Below are positions 45,870 to 57,196 of a stretch of DNA of 64,000 bases, piece after piece; the stretch's first letter is position 1; each line of letters opens with the position of its first letter. Source of the DNA: Paguma larvata (lineage: Eukaryota; Chordata; Mammalia; Carnivora; Viverridae). The stretch lies in NCBI GenBank assembly GCA_030068075.1, contig CM057829.1, positions 90,366,889 to 90,430,888 on the forward strand. The letters run 5' to 3'. Made by a program: the position numbers and the translations under genes. A model generated the notes under the pieces. It did no database searches. It saw only the letters and a list, made by a program, of their open reading frames with translations, and had not been told where the DNA came from.

Positions 45870-47079
45870 CTTGTCCACCTTTATTGTTTTTAAGAAAATC
45901 TATAGAATATTTGCTTTCTCTTTAGATTCCTTTAGAAAATTTTCAATTTAGATAATATTTTGGAAGAATAGAGATGTCTATGATTTAGGTAATAAAGCTG
46001 ATCGCTGTTTCAGTTTAACTAAAATCTACTATGTGACATTTAGTTTAAAAATTCACTTGAGAATTTGTATGCCCATTGCAAAATTAAACAGGCAGAAATG
46101 AGTTTTCTCTATGAAGATTTGCTCTTATTTGTTTTCTCGTACTTATTTTAATTTCAGTCTAAGAACAATTTCTCCATTGTTGAAAATGTGAATAATCAGT
46201 GTGCTTGGTGAATGTATTACCTGGGCTTAAGTGCCCCTCAGGAATACTGGGCAGCTGCCTTCCCTTTATTGGTTTTGCTACTGCTCTGGGCTTTCCTTGC
46301 ACTGGAAGCATTTTAGTTGAATATCTGCTTATATAATTATTCCTAAGTCATAAAAGACAACTTCCACATGTTTGCCTGAACCCATACCTACATTCCAAAA
46401 TGAGAAATCTAAATGTCTAATATCATCGTAAATTATTAATGATGATCTAAGAACATGCTATGTGATATAGAAGAAAGATAAATTTATGAAAAATAAAATG
46501 TATGTTGCATAATACAAATTAGCGACTAACTTTTGCAATAATTGCAACATGTATTTCAGGCAGATGTTTTGTTGGCTGAATGACTGGATTAAAATTCTAT
46601 TTTTAAATCAGTCATTATTATTAAGCTAACAATTTAACAACAAGACAAAATAAACAAAACACAGCTACGTAACTAAATAAATGATACAAGTGGCAGGAAT
46701 AACAGGTGCTCTTTTTGGCCAGTGGGTCAGGTATTGTGACTAGGTAAGACCGTTTGTTCAGTATATTCAGATGTTGCATCAACTGTGATGGAAATTTAAC
46801 CAGGTTGTTGTTTGAGTTTCTCCATTCAACTTTGAAATTATGAGTGACATTTTAAGAAAATGTTACTGGTAAAGTTTTATTTCTCTGAAAGTTATTAAAT
46901 ACATTTTGACTTTGTAATCCGTACTCTGAGAGCTTATTTTTGTAATTCTTTTCCTTTGAGATGAGCCAGATGGTGGCATCATTTTCATTCAAAATGTGGC
47001 TTTGAACTTTATTATCTGAATATTTCGGTTATTTCCATAACATTGGATTCTGAGGGGTGTTTTTATGTAGATTTCAGTT
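45870..47079. other. Unassigned AT-rich DNA
   Basis: No gene or repeat is recognised. Confidence 0.5.
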
Positions 47080-47420
47080 TAAACAAATGTATCAAATATC
47101 TGCTCTAGTCGGGACATGTTGCTAGGAGATAGGGATAAAAAGATGAATTCTGCCTGCCCTTGAAAAACATATTTTGCTTTTAAACAAATAATTCCAGTTA
47201 TGACTTTATTATACTATTCTAGAAACATATGTAAATCACAAAATTGATATAAAATATAGGGGTTATCATCCTATGTTTCTGTCTGGGAAATAAGGCAAAG
47301 CATAAAGAGAAATGACACCTGATTTGGCTTCTAAGGAATAGGTGTTTACTAAACAAGGGGAAAAGATATTTTGGATAGAGTGAAAGTTTGTGTAAAGCGA
47401 AGGAAGGAAGCTATCACGTT
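47080..47420 (-). repeat. possible L2 fragment
   Basis: 'aaatatctgctctagtcgggacatgttgctaggagatagggataaaaagatgaattctgcctgcccttg' follows the reversed L2 'ctatgtgccaggcac...ctggggatacaaagatgaa...ccctgcccttg' pattern. The part with 'gatattttggatagagtgaaagtttgtgtaaagcg' resembles its 'attccaggcagaggaaacagc..gtgcaaaggc' continuation. Confidence 0.5.
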
Positions 47421-48439
47421 GGATCTGTGGCAAGAATGTGGATCCCCGTTATCCATTCCATTCAGCTCAGGAATAGAGCAGGTGCAGCTGCCATTCTCTG
47501 GGGGACTTAAGCACTGGGCTGTGAGGGTATTTAAACTGGAAGGAGAAGAAACCATCATCCTTGGGCTGACAAGGAACTAGGACTGAATAACACTGCAAAG
47601 GACAGAACCTTGGCTCCAGTCTAGATGTCCCAGGTCAGCATCCATGTTGGAGGAACACCAGTGTGGGGACCATCATGGCAGATCAGCAGCTGGATTCCAA
47701 GCCTTGCATTTGCATCTCTGTCACCTGCCAGGCCAACATCATAATCCTCCATTTCAACCTCATGCAGGGTTGGCTCTCTAAGAGCTCGGCGATGGTTAGT
47801 CTCCGTGGAAATTTGTAGGAGACCAACCTGCAGAGGATCCACCTTAGACAAGTCAACCCTTAGCTCTCAAATATCCTAAGTGTTTACAACAAATCCTGGA
47901 ATAAAATAACCTCTGAATACTTTCATTATTATTTTCTAATTACACTCAGTTTGTGGTGGAGCTAGCATTTAAATCAGGCCTATTTGACTTTTCAACACTC
48001 ATGTTTAAAAACTGTGCCATGATGACTTTAGCATCCATCATTCTGTGGATATTCATTCATGTTCAACATTATCTCCAGTTGCTATGGAAGATTGAGGTGA
48101 TCTTTTCCTTTTTTTTTCCTGCTTCTCGGTAGACCTATATGTACCATGTACCAGGAAGTAGAAGAGATTATTTTTCCTTTCTTTTTATAACACATAAATT
48201 AAAGAATCAAACAACAGATTTTCTAAATATGTGTTGACTGAAGATAATATACAAAATCAAAGAGTATAAAACATGTTGAGCATATTTTTGTTAAAAAATA
48301 TATTTATGTAACTACCACAGTTGCTGCTAATTGGGTCTTCCTTTTCCAGTCTTTCTTTGTGTAACAAAACTTAAACATGGAGTCTTATTAATTAGCCTAT
48401 GAATGTAGCCATATGACCTAAATCAGCGAATCAAAAATA
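47421..48439. other. Unassigned DNA with a GC-richer patch
   Basis: 47580-47870 is GC-richer than its neighbours and is open on the minus strand (76 codons, 47621-47851). No domain or family is recognised and no splice or polyadenylation context supports a gene. It could be a fragment of an unrecognised repeat, processed pseudogene or non-coding exon. Confidence 0.4.
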
Positions 48440-48451
48440 TTCCCAACATAC
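48440..48451. repeat. target-site duplication, left copy
   Basis: 'ttcccaacatac' recurs as 'ttcccagcatac' at 48685-48696. Confidence 0.85.
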
Positions 48452-48482
48452 TTTTTTAAGTTTACTTATTTATTTTTGGGGG

Positions 48483-48526
<44 letters not shown>

Positions 48527-48684
48527 GAGTAGGGGTAGGGAGAGAGGGAGAGAACGAATGCAAGCAGGATACATGCTACCAGTGCAGAGCCCCATGCAGG
48601 ACTCCATCTCACCAACTGTGAGATCTTGATTTGAGCTGAAATCAGGAGTCAGACGCATAACCAACGGAGTCAACCAGACACCCC
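48452..48684 (-). mobile_element. SINEC with expanded GA tract
   Basis: On the minus strand the head is 'ggggtgtctggttgactccg', then 'ttggttatgcgtctgactcc', 'cagctcaaatcaagatctca' and 'ctgcactggtagcatg', with a (CT)n body and tail. The A-box is badly mutated. A 12-bp TSD with one mismatch is present. Confidence 0.92.
48486..48524 (+). repeat. (GA)n microsatellite
   Basis: About 19 'ga' units inside the SINE body (CT on the SINE strand). Confidence 0.94.
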
Positions 48685-48696
48685 TTCCCAGCATAC

Positions 48697-49340
48697 ATCT
48701 AAGTATGGATGATGAGAAACAATCTTTTTAGAATTTTCTTGAAATATAAACTCAGGATTCTACAAAAGTATTTCCACAGCCATGTAGAGTATCTTTATCA
48801 TTGTGGGAGAATTAAGTTGAATGACAGGAAATAAAGAAAAAAGGGAAATGGACAGAGTAGAGAAACCTTGGTTTCAATAGTAATGTTGGGTCAGTTTCCT
48901 ACACACTCTTCTGAATCAATGCCATCGATGATTCCAATAATTTGGTTGAGTTTTTTTCTTCTAATTCTATCTCTATTCCTGACAGGCACAAATATATTTT
49001 TGAAATATAGAGGCTACTTTTTGAAGAAAAAAAAAAAAACAAAGGCTAAAAAAATGTAGTGGGCATGAAGTAATTATATAAGAAAATCTGAGATATTGTA
49101 CCTTAGGGAATAATGTGACAAAGTTCATGAAATTGGGAGATATTTTCAGTTAAGAACCAACCTGGGAGTTACTCCTCCATGAAAATTCCAAAAGCAGAAC
49201 TATTTTATTATGGCAATGGCTGAGATGAGAATGAACAAAAACTGAGTAGGAGGTCAAGATAGACTCCATTTCTGAGCACATGATATTCAAAGCACACTGG
49301 AGGCTGCAGGTGCAAAGACTTGGAACTGAACTTCCAATTC
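48697..49340. other. Unassigned DNA
   Basis: The 63-codon frame at 48868-49059 has a hydrophobic run followed by a lysine tail encoded by an A-tract. I see no reason to treat it as a gene. The right part may be L2-derived. Confidence 0.45.
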
Positions 49341-49350
49341 TCTCTCTTTT

Positions 49351-49554
49351 TTAAGTTTATTTACTTATTTTGAGAGAGTACACACACGCGAGCAAGTTGG
49401 GGATGGGCAGAGAGCGAGAAAGAGAGAATCCCAAGCAGCCTCCACACCATCAGTGGAGCCCCCAACTCCGGGCTAGATCCTTTGAACCGTGAAATCATGA
49501 CCTGAGCCTAAATCAGGATTCAGAGGCACTAATGACTGAGTCACTCAGGCGGCC
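49351..49554 (-). mobile_element. SINEC, diverged
   Basis: On the minus strand the head is 'gggccgcctgagtgactcag', with 'ttaggctcaggtcatgattt', 'gttcaaaggatctagcccgg' and a CT-rich body. It includes a small 'acacacacgcg' insertion. Pyrimidine-rich repeats 'ctctctttt' (49342-49350 and 49555-49563) may be the TSD. Confidence 0.9.
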
Positions 49555-49569
49555 CTCTCTTTTTCACTG

Positions 49570-49930
49570 TTGTTGTCGTTATTAAAGATTGTCGAGTGGA
49601 GTGGAATAGAACAACATTATCATAGAAGATAAATTATAAGTGAATCAGAACCTCTGAGGACAAGAGTGGAAAAAAGATGAAGGTGACAATCGGAATAGTA
49701 TCCACGTTTTTGGATAGAGTGACTGGGTACATTCTGAAGACACTAGCCAAGGTAAGAAATGAATAGAAAAAAAAAAGACCACATTTTGTTGTGAAAATGA
49801 TTGGTTCCACTTGTGATATTTTGTGGTATTTGTAGTATTTTGAGGCAGTCAGATGGAGACATTTAGTTGTATTACAAACCCAAAGCTAGAGGAAGAATCA
49901 AGACTAAGTTTTATGGTTAGGAGAACACAA
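49570..49930 (-). repeat. possible L2 fragment
   Basis: 'gatattttgtggtatttgtagtattttgaggcagtcagatggagacatttagttgtattacaaa' parallels the reversed L2 'gagatgcctgtgggacatccaggtggagatgtcc' segment. It is weak and heavily diverged. Confidence 0.4.
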
Positions 49931-51299
49931 AAAGAACAAAGAAACAATTTAAGTCCTGTCCAAATCATAGAGGTGACATAGGTTTCCACTTCAGGAAAAC
50001 ACAGCATTCTGAGATCTATGTATACATCTTAGATGACTAAATTCTCATTATTTTAAAATATGATTTGATTGACTTTCTACTCCTGTCTATAATTTTATAC
50101 CTTAATATATTCTAAAATATAACCAACCCAAGCCTTATCGATAATAACCACTATTTACCTGGACTAGATACTCCAAGATTCTGAAATATTTAGTACTTAT
50201 TAGCTGAAATTTGTGTGCTTAATCCACATAGCAATTTTTGAATATATTAAAAAAATTGAAACTCTTTATAGAGTTGCCTTCATAGGCAAAAAACAATAAT
50301 TTAAAAAGACTGAATATTCATGAAATGAGAATTTGGTGTGCACATTTGATACAAATTTAATTAATACATACATATGAGTATACTTATAAATATTCAGATA
50401 ATCTGTATCTATTCAATATTTAGATATATATATCTGTAGCCATTCAATATTTAGATATGTACTATATATCTATAATATAAACACTAGATGGAACTAATAT
50501 ATACTGTAATCTTGTTATTAATATTAAATCTTAGACTAAGTTATTTAAAAAATAACACAGGAAGCTAATGGAATTCTTTCTGTTCTAGATAATTCTGTAT
50601 CCCAGTCTGTTTGTGTTCATTGTTTTGCTATTCCTCATTTTCATCTCTGATTACAATGGCTGTTGTCATTTCTTTTCTTGCTTACTGCAGTCACCTACTG
50701 CCATTCTCCTTAACTTAGTCTTCCCTTGGCTAGAAATTTTCTCTACCTGAGGAAGAAATGATCTAAAACACAAATCTGACCAGGGAGTTATTAACTTTAA
50801 CTCATTAACAGTATTCTTTTCCCTCTCTGAAGGAAACATTTGGTAAGTAACTGCCATGTAGGAGAAATACAGAGGAGTCTCACATGGATTAACTGAACTT
50901 CATTGACTCATTTAGGTGAAGTTATTACGGAAAAACAAACATAAACAACAGGCTAGCACGGTGAAGGAAACACCTGTAAGTAAACATATTTCGTATGTGT
51001 AGAAACCAGATGTTCAGATTGCTTCATGATAGAAAAACCAAAACAAAACCAATGGATTTAAAGATGATTCAGATGCTATTTAAATCATAGGAACTCTGGT
51101 AAATCATACTAATCTATATCAGGATAATCTTTCCAATTTTTTTGCTTTGTTTTCTCTTTTCTCAGGACTCTATACTATAGATTATTCCTTCTCATTTTTA
51201 TATATTTATCTGTCTTTCTTCTCAACAGGATCACTTTTCTTCAACTTAAATTCATTTTATTCTTTCTAAAATTTTAAAAAATAAAATAGATCAATCTCC
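49931..51299. other. Unassigned AT-rich DNA
   Basis: TA-rich stretches lie near 50360-50480. No gene is recognised. The 63-codon minus frame at 50666-50857 has no features. Confidence 0.5.
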
Positions 51300-52029
51300 C
51301 ATTTGACCTCTTTTGGCCTTGAAACTACTGCACTCTGTCTCCTTTTCACAGCCAAGCATTCAAGGAGTTACCTTCCCCACCCTCCCTTTGGCTCTTCAAA
51401 CCACTCCTTTCTAGCCTAACCATTAACACCCTCCTGAAAGTGGGAAGTCTAATTGTTTCAAAGGCGTCTGTTACTAAACCCTTTGTAAGGAAACCCAAAG
51501 TCAAAAAATCTCTCTCATTTTAGCTTCTCAACAGCACTCAAACCTGTTTACAGTTTCCTGTATTTGAAGTTTTCTCTTCCTTTAGCTTTATAATGCCCAC
51601 TTTTCCTGGCCTTTGTAATTATATGTCTACACATTACTCTCATTAGCAGGTGGGATTTTGCAAGTTGCAGCTTAGTCTCTTAAGCTTCATCTAATGTCCG
51701 TATTTACACTTCTCTGCAGACAAATAACAAACTGAATTTTTATCTATATCAGTCTAGCTCTACAGAATATTACACTATCATGGAATTGTTCTATATCTGC
51801 ACTGGCCAAACCAGTATCCGTAGCTACATGTAGTTATCAAGGACTTTGAATGTGGCTAGCGAGACTAAATTTCTCATTTTGTGTGCTGATTAAACCTCTC
51901 AGCGGTCTACTTGGCTTACCTCTTAGAATCTCTGAAACAACCTATACTAAAGAAGCAAGATTGAATTTATTTTCCTTCTATCCACCCTGTCTTCCAGATT
52001 CCGCCCCTTGTCTAGTTAATTAAGTAGAA
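51300..52029. other. Unassigned, possibly L2-related
   Basis: The composition is pyrimidine-rich like the 5' parts of L2 3' regions, and it lies just upstream of a clearer L2 copy. Individual landmarks are not convincing. Confidence 0.35.
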
Positions 52030-52690
52030 AATCCAAGATTCATCACAGTCACTGACCTCTTAAATTTTCCTATCGATATTCCCTTCTAAATATCTCTCAG
52101 ATCAGTCCACATGCTCTATATTTCCCAGTAACTACCCAGCCTAAATCACCATATGTACCTGTTTTGCTCTAACATTGTCTGTTACTCTTCTCTAAAACAT
52201 GCTATAGAGACGGCCCCAGTAATCTTGATGCAGAACAAATCTTCCTGTATTCATTGCCCTAACTACCCAATTTGAAGCTTTCAGAAAGTTACATTTGCTT
52301 TATGGTATAAAAAGAACTTATTTAAACGACCTATAGAGCCTTACATTTCTTATACCACCTCTACCACACCGACATCTTCTCTAACCATACTTCCCCTTGC
52401 TCAGTGTCTAGGCAATATCAAATATATAATTATTTGCAGTATTTGTGTACTTTTTAGCAGCTTATAAAGTACTTTTATATACTTTATCTAAATTAATGCT
52501 CGCATTCTCCAAGCTTTCCTTACTCCAGCCACACAGAGTTTTTAGTTCCTTGACCACACTAGACACCAGACTGCCTTCAACCACAGGATCCTGGAATGCA
52601 TTTTCATCTCTTCCATTGTATCCATCTTCATCTAACTCTCTTGAGTCTGCCTCAGTCTTTCTCATTAATGTTTTAAGAAGCTAATGAAGT
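52030..52690 (+). repeat. L2 LINE fragment
   Basis: Landmarks are 'caagattcatcacagtcactgacctcttaaattttccta', 'ttctaaatatctctcagatcagtccacatgctct', 'aaatcaccatatg', 'agtaatcttgatgcagaacaaatcttcc', 'cctatagagccttacat', 'tactccagccacacagagtttttagttccttga' and 'tcaaccacaggatcctggaatgcattttcatct'. They run in the order of the L2 3' half over about 650 bp. Frames of 67-79 codons at 52445-52684 are part of it. Confidence 0.7.
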
Positions 52691-52853
52691 TTAAGTTTCA
52701 GGGACTCTCACTTACATGGGCTACTTCTATGATGTTCTATGCCTAATTTGAATTATTTTCCTTAAATTGGGACTACAAATTGTGGAAGATTAGGGTCATA
52801 CCAAACCTGACTCTAACAATGGTCATAATATATAATAAATTTGTTTTTAAATT

Positions 52854-52863
52854 CTGATGATGA
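52854..52863. repeat. target-site duplication, left copy
   Basis: 'ctgatgatga' is repeated exactly at 53101-53110. Confidence 0.85.
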
Positions 52864-53100
52864 AGGCATCTGGGTGCCTCAGTAGGTTAAGCATCCAACT
52901 TCAACTCAGGTCATGATCTCATGTCATGAGTGTGAACCCTGCACCAGGCGCTGTGCTGACAGCTCAGAGCCTGGAGCCTGCTTCAGATTCTGTGTCTCCC
53001 TCTCTTTCTACTTCACCCCCACTCACTCTCTGTCTCTCTTTCTCTCTCTCAAAATTAAACAAAACATTAAAAAAATAAAATAAATGAAAAATTTTACAGC
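52864..53100 (+). mobile_element. SINEC
   Basis: The head is 'aggcatctgggtgcctcagt', followed by 'aggttaagcatccaacttca', 'actcaggtcatgatctcatg' and 'gctgacagctcagagcctgg', a CT body and the tail 'ctctcaaaattaaacaaaac' plus A-rich sequence. It is flanked by a perfect 10-bp direct repeat. Confidence 0.95.
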
Positions 53101-53110
53101 CTGATGATGA
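53101..53110. repeat. target-site duplication, right copy
   Basis: Identical to 52854-52863. Confidence 0.85.
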
Positions 53111-53147
53111 TTGCTTATTTGTCTGAATTCTGACAATGAATTGGGAT

Positions 53148-53240
53148 ATATTTATATATATATCCATATGTGTGTATACATATATATATATATACACATA
53201 TATATTTACATATCCATATGTGTGTATACGTATATAATTA
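53148..53240. repeat. compound TA/TG repeat with internal duplication
   Basis: A (TA)n array in which 'atccatatgtgtgtatac' occurs twice, about 50 bp apart (near 53161 and 53211). The local array has therefore duplicated. Frames on both strands here are artefacts. Confidence 0.9.
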
Positions 53241-54844
53241 GGTTGTATTTCAAAAACTTTATAATTACATATAATTATATAATTATGCTATATACATAAA
53301 ACGAATACAATGCTATATATCAATTATATCTCAGTTTAAAAACAGATATATTTTTGCAAGGCAACCAACCAGTGACTCTCTAAGTAGAATCCTCTTCTCC
53401 TGCCTAGCAGAGTGCTCTTTCATGCTTTGTACCTCAGAAGACAAACTTTAAAAGTATTGGTACATTATTATTTTATTACAAAATATTGTCACTAAAATAT
53501 TTCTACTGCCAAAATTTTATTTCTTATAAAATAATTTCTAAAAATTTTGATAAATATAATGTAGCATGTGTTCATTTTGCTGATAAAATGTAATATTGTA
53601 TATCTTTCAATAGTAACATTTATACATGTGTTAGAAATAAGTAAAATATAAAATACGCTGACTAATGTTCATCAAGTGATATAATAATTTTACTCAGAAT
53701 ATGGATTCAAATGTTAAAAAAGATCATCTATATTTCTTCTACCTTGTTTTAAAAATCTTAAAAGTAGCTTGCAAATTCAAAGCAATAAAATCTGGTATGC
53801 TTTAATCCATTACATTACATAGCCATGCCAGTATTTATAATGTTTCAATTAACTTTTTCTTCCTGTGTAAGCACTGACCACCACTGCTTACATTTGGGGA
53901 ATTTTGACATATAACTTCAAATGTGTGTTCTCTATCGAATATAAGAGATAGTTTTGAAGAACTGATTTTCAAGGAGCAAAGGCATAGGCTCAAATATTTA
54001 TTATGAGTGTAAAGGCTAGAACATGAGAGCTATAGATTAATAATTTGTTTAAATCCTTATGTATCTGTAAAGGGTGTTAAAGTCCACAATACAATTCTTC
54101 AAACACAGAATTCTTGAAGATACAAATTTAACATGTAAGATGAGAAAAAATTCACTCCAAAGGTTGCAATTTTATTCAGAAAGAGAAGTCTTCAATTTTG
54201 TTGAAAAATATGGCAACATTCCTTAAAGATTGGTTAGCTAATATTTACAGATATTTTGATCATTGGGTATTTCAATGAAAACATTAAGCAAAAAGGAGGA
54301 AAACAATTTAAGATACACCAGAAGAATCTTTGGAGTTAAATTTAGGACTTTTAAAAATAAACTTTATCCTTCAATATATTTTAGTTCCTCTTTGTATGAT
54401 AAATTTACAAATGACTGTTCTAGTTGAAAACATTATCCTATATAAATGTTGACCAATCATCAGTTGCCTGTAATGAAATCTAAATGGTAACATATCAAAA
54501 TTAATAAAGGAAATTAACATTTGAGGAAAAGCATAAAATAAGTCATGATATATAATTTCTTTAATGGCGTCATCTATATGTTTATCCAAGAAAAGCAATT
54601 TGAGTTTTCACTCAGAACCATTTCTTAAAACTAAAAATTACTGATGAGTACTCAACTGACAGGGACACAATATTATTGAACTTATGGTTTTTGGTTTTTA
54701 AGAATCAGTGCAAGAATCAGCTTGTATGGTGCTAAGGAAACTACTCATTCTTCTAGTAGTGGAGAGGGAAACACAATGTAAAATATTTTTTATCGAATGT
54801 TCACCTGGAATGATCCCCTTGTTACCTAGATAATGGAACCTAAG
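53241..54844. other. Unassigned very AT-rich DNA
   Basis: No gene or repeat is recognised. The 75-codon minus frame at 54371-54598 has no features. Confidence 0.5.
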
Positions 54845-55104
54845 AACAGAAGTGGTAAGTGACTTGCCTGAGGATGAAAGTCTTACAGTTGCTACTTCAA
54901 TAATATTCTAGAATATATGTTTCCAAAGGAATGAACACTACTAAGGCTCTCTTGGTAATATAGAGAGTTATGTAGTTGACCACCAGTATCCATCAAGACA
55001 ATATTAACCATTTTGTATATTAACTCCCAGACATCATAGCTAAGGGTGAACCTTCGTTTTGGTAAAAAGGACCATTGATGTTATCATGATGTAAACTTCT
55101 CTGT

Positions 55105-55162
55105 ATATTTAGTAACTAGCACAGTGCCAGGTACACAGTTGATGCTCTCTATTTGTTGAATT
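55105..55162 (+). repeat. L2/MIR 3'-terminal fragment
   Basis: 'agtaactagcacagtgccaggtacacagttgatgctctctatttgttgaatt' matches the 'gcacagtgcctggcacatagtaggtgctcaataaatatttgttgaat' end of L2 and MIR-like elements. The large L1 is inserted right at its end. Confidence 0.65.
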
Positions 55163-55182
55163 AGATTGAATATATCTCTTAG
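55163..55182. repeat. 20-bp target-site duplication of the large L1, left copy
   Basis: 'agattgaatatatctcttag' recurs exactly at 60690-60709 and defines the borders of the insertion. Confidence 0.96.
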
Positions 55183-55184
55183 CT

Positions 55185-55448
55185 AGGGATAAACGGGACT
55201 TGACTTACAAAGGCAGACACATTAGGGTAGCAGTGGACTTATCCACAGAAACTTGGCAAACCAGAAAGGAATGGCAGGAAATCTTCAATGTGATGAACAG
55301 GAAGGACATGCAGCCAAGAATCCTTTACCTGGCCAGCCTGTCATTCAAAATGGATGGAGAGATAAAGGTCTTCCCAAACAAACAAAAACTGAAGGAATAC
55401 ATCACAAATAAACCAATCTTACAAGAGATCCTGAGGGGGACTCTATGA
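55185..55448 (+). pseudogene. L1 ORF1 C-terminal remnant
   Basis: The open frame in register with 55200 encodes the last about 87 residues of an L1 ORF1 protein. It matches the C-terminal domain pattern around 'VDLSTETWQTRKEWQEIFNV' and 'PRILYLASLSFKMDGEIKVF', ending 'LQEILRGTL'. In intact L1s ORF1p is an RNA-binding chaperone that packages L1 RNA. Here the coiled coil, the RRM and the 5' UTR promoter are all missing because of 5' truncation. Its stop overlaps the ORF2 start region by a few bases, giving the usual close ORF1-ORF2 junction. Confidence 0.9.
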
Positions 55449-56330
55449 AGGAAAGGTTGCAAGGAACACAGAGCACCAGAGACATCCTTACAAACATGAA
55501 ACCTACAGACAACACCTTGACTCTAAACCCACATTTTTTAATATTAACACTGAATGTAAACAGACTAAATGTTCCAATTAAAAGACACAGGGTAACAGAA
55601 TGGATTAGAAAACAAGACCCATCTATCCGCTGTCTTCAAGAGACCCATTTTAAACCTGAGGACACCTTCAGACTGAAAGTGAGGGGATGGAGAACTATCT
55701 ACCATGCTACAGTAACTCAGAAGAAAGCTGGAGTAGCCACACTTATATCGGACAAACTGGACTTTAAAGTAAAAGGTGTAAAAAGAGATGAAGAAGGGCA
55801 TTATATATTAATCACAGGGACTATCCAGCAGGAAGAACTAACAATTATAAATATCTATGCGCCAAATTCTGGGGCACCCAAATTTGTCAAGCAACTAATT
55901 ACAAACGTAAGCTATCTTATTGATAAACATGTACTGGTTGTAGGAGACCTTTATACTCCACTCACAACGCTGGATAGATCCACTAAACAGAGAATCAGCA
56001 TGGAAACAATGGACCTGAATGACACGTTGGAACAGATGGGCCTGACAGATATCTTCAGGGCCCTTCATCCAGAAGCAAAGGAATTTACATTCTTCTCAAA
56101 TGCGCATGATACATTTTCCAAGATAGACCACATTTTGGGGCACAAGGAAGCGCTGAATAAGTATAAAAAATTGAGATCATACCATGCACAATTTCAGACC
56201 ATAATGCTTTGAAACTTGAAATCAACCACAGGAAAAAGTCTGGGAAGCCCCCACAAACACGAGGCTAAAGAACAACCTACTAAAAGACGAATGGGTCAAC
56301 CAAGCAATCAGAGAAGAAATTTAAAAATAC
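55445..56330 (+). pseudogene. L1 ORF2 endonuclease domain, frameshifted
   Basis: The frame is open from 55445 to 56212 (255 codons). It carries L1 apurinic-like endonuclease motifs: 'LTLNVNRLN' near the start, 'RCLQETHF' with the catalytic Glu and 'IINIYAPNSG'. The motif normally written GDFNTPL appears here as 'GDLYTPL', so the Asn is lost. After 'KYKKL' (about 56170) the reading frame shifts: the 'SDHNALKLE' motif, with the essential SDH, is only found in another frame (about 56190). A stop follows at about 56322. The enzyme that nicks target DNA for insertion could not be made from this copy. Confidence 0.9.
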
Positions 56331-57182
56331 ATGGAAACAAATGAAAATGAAAATACGACAATCCAAACACTTTGGGATGCAGCAAAGGAAGTCCTGAGAG
56401 GGAAATATATGGCAATCCAGGCCCATCTCAAGAAACAAGAAAAATTCCTAACACAAATTCTAACAGCACGCCTAAAGGAACTAGAAGCAGAACAGCTAAG
56501 ACAGCCCAGACCTAGCAGAAAGAGAGAAACAACAAAGATTAGGGCACAAATTAATCATATGGAAACAGAGAAAGTAGTGGAACAGATCAATGAAACCAAG
56601 AGCTGGTTCTTTGAAAAAATAAACAAAATTGATAAACCTCTAGCCAGGCTCCTCAAAAAGAAAAGAGAGAGAACCAAATCAATAAAATCACAAACGAAAA
56701 TGGAGTGATTACAACCAATCCCTCAGAAATACAAGCAATCATCAGAGAATCAGAGAATATTATGAAAAACTCTATGCTGTCAAATTGAACAACCTGGAAG
56801 AAATAGATAAATTCTTAAACAGCCACGTGCTACCAAAACTCAAACGGGAAGAAATAGAAAACTTGAACAGACCCATAACTAGTGAAGAAATTGAATCAGT
56901 CATCAAAAATCTCCCAGCAAATAAAAGTCCAGGGCCAGATGGCTTCCCTGCGGAATTTTACCAGACATTTAAAACAGAGTTAATACCTATCCTCCTCAAG
57001 CTGTTCCAAAAAATTGAGACGGAAAGAAAACTCCCGGATTCATTCTATGAAGTCAGCATCACTTTGATTCCCAAACCAGATAGAGACCCAGCAAAAAAAG
57101 AGAACTACAGGCCGATATCCTTGATGAATATGGATGCAAAAATTCTTAACAAGATATTAGCAAATAGAATCCAACAGCATAT
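56331..57182 (+). pseudogene. L1 ORF2 linker and start of reverse transcriptase
   Basis: Two open pieces, 56331-56708 and 56785-57182, cover the Lys/Glu-rich region after the endonuclease and the first RT blocks ('[17 protein letters not shown]', '[20 protein letters not shown]', '[19 protein letters not shown]'). They are separated by a frameshift that coincides with an 8-bp tandem duplication 'cagagaat' (56743-56750 and 56751-56758). The sequence is interrupted after 'IKRII' by the nested L1. Confidence 0.9.
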
Positions 57183-57196
57183 AAAAAGAATTATCC
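57183..57196. repeat. 14-bp target-site duplication of nested L1, left copy
   Basis: 'aaaaagaattatcc' recurs exactly at 58221-58234. Removing the insert and one copy restores continuity of the outer L1. Confidence 0.95.

Noticed and set aside
45651..45951. Open frames rich in Ser/Leu or Arg/Glu across SINEs (also at 43892-44089, 48470-48694, 62642-62836)
   Set aside because: They are translations of CT or GA microsatellites and conserved SINE blocks, and recur in every SINE copy.
47621..47700. Similarity to the tubulin N-terminus ('SIHVG' on the plus strand)
   Set aside because: Only five residues match and the following sequence diverges completely, so it is a chance match.
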